Positions 62,703 to 64,000 of a stretch of DNA of 64,000 nucleotides are shown here, piece after piece. The stretch is from Pseudomonadota bacterium. Lineage in GTDB: Bacteria; Pseudomonadota; Gammaproteobacteria; Burkholderiales; Burkholderiaceae_C. The position numbers and the translations under genes were made by a program. Location of the stretch: the NCBI GenBank assembly GCA_020161145.1, contig JAIUPQ010000001.1, positions 868,001 to 932,000 of the forward strand, written 5' to 3'. Every line of letters starts with the position of its first letter. Within the stretch, counting starts at the first letter, position 1. Below the pieces are notes generated by a model. It had not been told where the DNA came from. It did no database searches and worked only from the letters and a program-made list of their open reading frames with translations.

Positions 62703-63395
62703 CTATGAGGCTGCCGGCTCTGCCGGATAGATCTGGTTCAAGATTTCCGCCACCAGTTCCAACGTGCCCAGAACCTGACGGGTCAACATCGGACTACCGT
62801 GGGCCAGTTGGTTGCGAAGGCTCGGCAGGCCGTCGCTAAGGATGGCCACGAGATCCCATTGCTGATCCTGCGGCGCAACCTCAACCGGCGCGTCGTCGTC
62901 GATTTCCATGCGCTGCAGTCCTTGATCGATCATGGTCTGGATGGCGTCCAGGGATCGTCGTTCGCGTGCTAGCTGCTCGGCCGCCTGGTGCCAGCGTCGA
63001 AAACCATCGTTGCGGACCAGACCTTGGTCGATGGCATAGCGCAGCATGCCTGCCAGCATGGGCTGCTTCTGCTTCGCCCGCTGATATCGCTCCGGCAGCC
63101 GTGTCGGCATACGCTCGCGCAGGCCGAACTCCAGCGTTGTCAGCGCTTGGGTGGCGGCGACCATGTAGAACCGATAGACGTGCCAGGCGTAGAGGTACAG
63201 ATTCCTGGCGGTCTCGAACTGAATGGCAATCGGTTCGGGGACGGCAGGGCTGAGTTGCACTGTGGCGATCTCCGCATGATGCGCGGCCAAGGACAACGCC
63301 GCCTGGCCGGCGAACATGCCGGTTCGAGGGTCGGGGGCCATCGCAGACGCAGGGTCACGCAGAGCCTCGGCCGGGTTGAGGTGCGGGCCAGTCAT
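62703..63395 (-). CDS. Putative HEPN-motif protein coupled to an McrC-like gene
   Basis: Predicted 230 aa, mostly helical, soluble. Near the C-terminus it carries LRNQLAHGSPMLTRQVLG, with Arg194-Asn-x3-His199 matching the HEPN RNase signature RNxxxH, followed by a helix as in HEPN folds. HEPN proteins with this motif are RNA-cleaving toxins or effectors in abortive infection systems. No other domain is recognised. The ATG overlaps the stop of the McrC-like gene (ATGA), so both are made from one message. HEPN assignment rests on one motif and helicity. It lies 155 bp from the tRNA-Asn fragment. Confidence 0.5.
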   Translation of the reverse strand: MTGPHLNPAEALRDPASAMAPDPRTGMFAGQAALSLAAHHAEIATVQLSPAVPEPIAIQFETARNLYLYAWHVYRFYMVAATQALTTLEFGLRERMPTRLPERYQRAKQKQPMLAGMLRYAIDQGLVRNDGFRRWHQAAEQLARERRSLDAIQTMIDQGLQRMEIDDDAPVEVAPQDQQWDLVAILSDGLPSLRNQLAHGSPMLTRQVLGTLELVAEILNQIYPAEPAAS

Positions 63396-64000
63396 GCGGC
63401 CTCCGCCTCGGCGAAGTGCGCAGCCCCGTGGTCTTGCTCAGACGCCAAATTCGACCATAGGGGCATCAGCTTCACCGTGATCGTGATGCTGCCGACCACG
63501 CCCGCAGCCTGGAGCTTGAACACCGGGGGCTGCAAGAAATTTTCGGTGTCAGACGGCTGCGGGTACGCCAGCTCGAGCGACGTACACCCGTAGCGCATGG
63601 CGTAGACCAGCAGCTGGTAAACGTCAGCTTCATCCACGCCGAAGTCCGCCGCGTGCGGGTTCAACCGCTTCCACTTCGCATCGATGACACGGTCAATGCC
63701 TGCGGCAGCACCGTCGTCGCCGACGTGCCAAACCGTGATGTCTGGCTTCAGCGTGAACGCATCGACCTGGCCGTGGGTTGCCAGCGGCAGTGGCGGCCCT
63801 TGCAGGTGCACGATGCGGTCCGGGCCGGCACCAACCTCCTCCAGCCGGGCCGCGTGCGCCTCAAAGAGCTTGTTCATGTCGAACAGCAGGCCTGGCGCTT
63901 GCGATACCCCAGCGCTCAATGCCGGGCTGGCCATGGCCAGCAGCCATTCGCACCAAGTCAGCAACGGGCCGTAGCGGTGTGTCGTGCGGTCGCTGGGCAA
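63392..64000 (-). CDS. mcrC: McrC-like component of a 5-methylcytosine-type restriction system, partial
   Basis: The gene runs off the right edge; 202 C-terminal codons are visible and the true start lies outside. GLLFDMNKLFEAHAA, then TLKPDITVWH, IDRVIDAKWKRL and VDEADVYQLLVYAMRYGCTS form the PD-(D/E)xK nuclease core of McrC (PD, then DxK), the subunit that cuts DNA when McrB, a GTP-dependent AAA+ motor, meets modified sites. mcrB is expected upstream, beyond the window. The gene is followed without gap by the HEPN-motif gene, which is not a standard McrBC component. Confidence 0.75.
   Translation of the reverse strand: MPSDRTTHRYGPLLTWCEWLLAMASPALSAGVSQAPGLLFDMNKLFEAHAARLEEVGAGPDRIVHLQGPPLPLATHGQVDAFTLKPDITVWHVGDDGAAAGIDRVIDAKWKRLNPHAADFGVDEADVYQLLVYAMRYGCTSLELAYPQPSDTENFLQPPVFKLQAAGVVGSITITVKLMPLWSNLASEQDHGAAHFAEAEAA

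Noticed and set aside
1-64000. CRISPR array or rRNA operon
   Set aside because: No regularly spaced short direct repeats with unique spacers and no rRNA-like sequence were found; the only regular array is the 62-bp tandem repeat.

Overview
The window is high-GC, almost fully coding DNA with short gaps, frequent 4-bp ATGA/GTGA gene overlaps and a complete bacterial flagellar export/motor gene set. DUF3579 next to argF, a BPSS1780-type membrane protein, a homoserine kinase of the ThrB2 type and the flagellar order fliEFGHIJKLMNOPQR-flhBAFG-fliA all point to a betaproteobacterium of the Burkholderiales, most likely a Comamonadaceae (Acidovorax-like) chromosome. That placement is inference from gene content; no database was searched.

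Layout. 1-4917: tail of a UvrD-type helicase, then two coupled TPR-GGDEF diguanylate cyclases. 4920-12659: BPSS1780-type membrane protein, thrB, a small secreted protein, polA, a degenerate GGDEF protein that keeps its I-site, a sulfotransferase-like protein and a TPR protein. 12725-17110: GABA catabolism (gabD, gabT) with a divergent MocR/GabR regulator. 17107-25709: galU, two sensor kinases (one lacking the phospho-accepting His) separated by a 62-bp tandem repeat, dnaE, a DksA/TraR-type zinc finger and an orphan acyl carrier protein. 25871-47696: flagellar locus, fliE divergent from fliF-fliR, then flhB-flhA-flhF-flhG-like-fliA. It is split between fliR and flhB by a cassette of about 4.2 kb: two high-GC redox genes, then a low-GC patch of small membrane/secreted genes and gene remnants. 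47963-49624: a chemoreceptor. 49782-54115: a Fur-boxed iron-uptake cluster ending in a TonB-dependent receptor. 54163-62384: TM2 protein, argF-kynB-kynU, DUF3579, a permuted GTPase, a WYL regulator with a divergent lipocalin-like protein, an MscS channel and MarC. 62455-64000: a terminator, a truncated tRNA-Asn 3' end that looks like an attachment site, and the start of an island carrying an McrC-like nuclease coupled to a HEPN-motif protein.

Two layers of structure go beyond the genes. First, a dispersed intergenic element occurs four times (14246, 25771, 36216, 49630). Each copy lies within a few bases of a stop codon and has the same orientation relative to the gene it follows, as a 3'-UTR or terminator element would. 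Second, two places look horizontally acquired: the low-GC patch inside the flagellar locus and the tRNA-Asn-linked island at the right edge. The McrC-HEPN pair at that edge is the best candidate for an under-described defence system, but it is cut by the window.
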